A DNA stretch of 64,000 nucleotides, from positions 36,846,383-36,910,382 of the forward strand of contig OX463814.1 in the NCBI GenBank assembly GCA_949825045.1, given 5' to 3'. Position 1 is the stretch's first letter. Each line of letters begins with the position of its first letter. The stretch is from Argyresthia goedartella. Taxonomy: Eukaryota; Arthropoda; Insecta; Lepidoptera; Argyresthiidae. A model generated the notes under the pieces. The model was given only the letters and a program-made list of their open reading frames with translations, had not been told where the DNA came from and ran no database searches. Positions 64,000 through 64,000 of this stretch are shown here, in pieces. The position numbers were made by a program, and so were the translations under genes.

Positions 64000-64000
64000 A

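Larger units (their letters stand above)
56600..64000 (+). mobile_element. LINE A3, split by LINE B (own sequence 56600-58030 and 62975-64000)
   Basis: This has the same plan as A1: ORF1 with zinc finger, coiled coil and SGNH-like domain, then ORF2, running off the right edge. B is inserted near the ORF1 end; the flanking string ATACTC is repeated at 58025-58030 and 62975-62980. The insertion point falls inside one unit of a tandem repeat of about 140 bp (57949-58030 plus 62981-63037, then 63038-63175). A3 carries several frameshifts and is not functional. Confidence 0.85.

Noticed and set aside
1..64000. CRISPR arrays, bacterial operons or rRNA genes
   Set aside because: No evenly spaced identical repeats with unique spacers, no ribosome-binding sites before ORFs and no rRNA signatures; the window is eukaryotic.

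Overview
This window is animal nuclear DNA, almost certainly from a moth or butterfly. The host genes have GT-AG introns. One of them is a bombyxin-type insulin-like peptide. Non-LTR retrotransposon ORF1 proteins carry a PHD-like zinc finger joined to an FP25K-like C-terminus, as in many lepidopteran LINEs. The window also contains the 'GTCAAGTGCGAGTC...ACGGAACCCTAAA' repeat and the 'ACTGCTGGGCATAGGCCTC' repeat, both of which I recognise from Lepidoptera. The sequence is AT-rich and mostly transposon-derived.

Layout. 1-7142: an old LINE (element D) split by a younger LINE (A1, 878-4857). 8608-11487: a complete Tc1/mariner-type transposon with a 335-aa transposase in three exons, 29-bp inverted ends and TA target duplications. 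11.5-31.9 kb: gene-poor DNA with decayed LINE pieces, a Helitron-type PIF1 helicase fragment (16.5-17.5 kb) beside a 2 x 0.2-kb palindrome, SINEs and several foldback elements. 31933-33926 (minus): a two-exon insulin-like peptide gene whose intron holds a foldback element and a SINE. 34-38.6 kb: repeats. 38.7-43.0 kb: LINE A2 with an open 939-aa ORF2, flanked by two copies of an inverted-terminal repeat. 43-47.9 kb: repeats.

48162-55842 and beyond: the polyprenol reductase gene (SRD5A3 type) on the plus strand. Three exons are in the window and the last exon was not found. Intron 1 holds a TA-flanked MITE. Intron 2 holds a 212-bp tandem duplication and a minus-strand LINE (C). Intron 3 holds LINE A3, which is itself split by a full-length, apparently intact LINE (B, 58031-62974, 6-bp target duplication).

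Two host genes are therefore supported: one secreted hormone precursor and one ER enzyme of dolichol synthesis, with no evidence that they work together. The rest is a record of layered insertions: D then A1, A3 then B, and a degraded LINE split by another at 25.7-26.5 kb. The best candidates for new biology are the intron-bearing DD35E transposase, the four-copy inverted-terminal repeat family with a shared ORF, and the SGNH-like LINE ORF1 whose block I has lost the usual GDS motif. All assignments come from reading the sequence; no database search was run.
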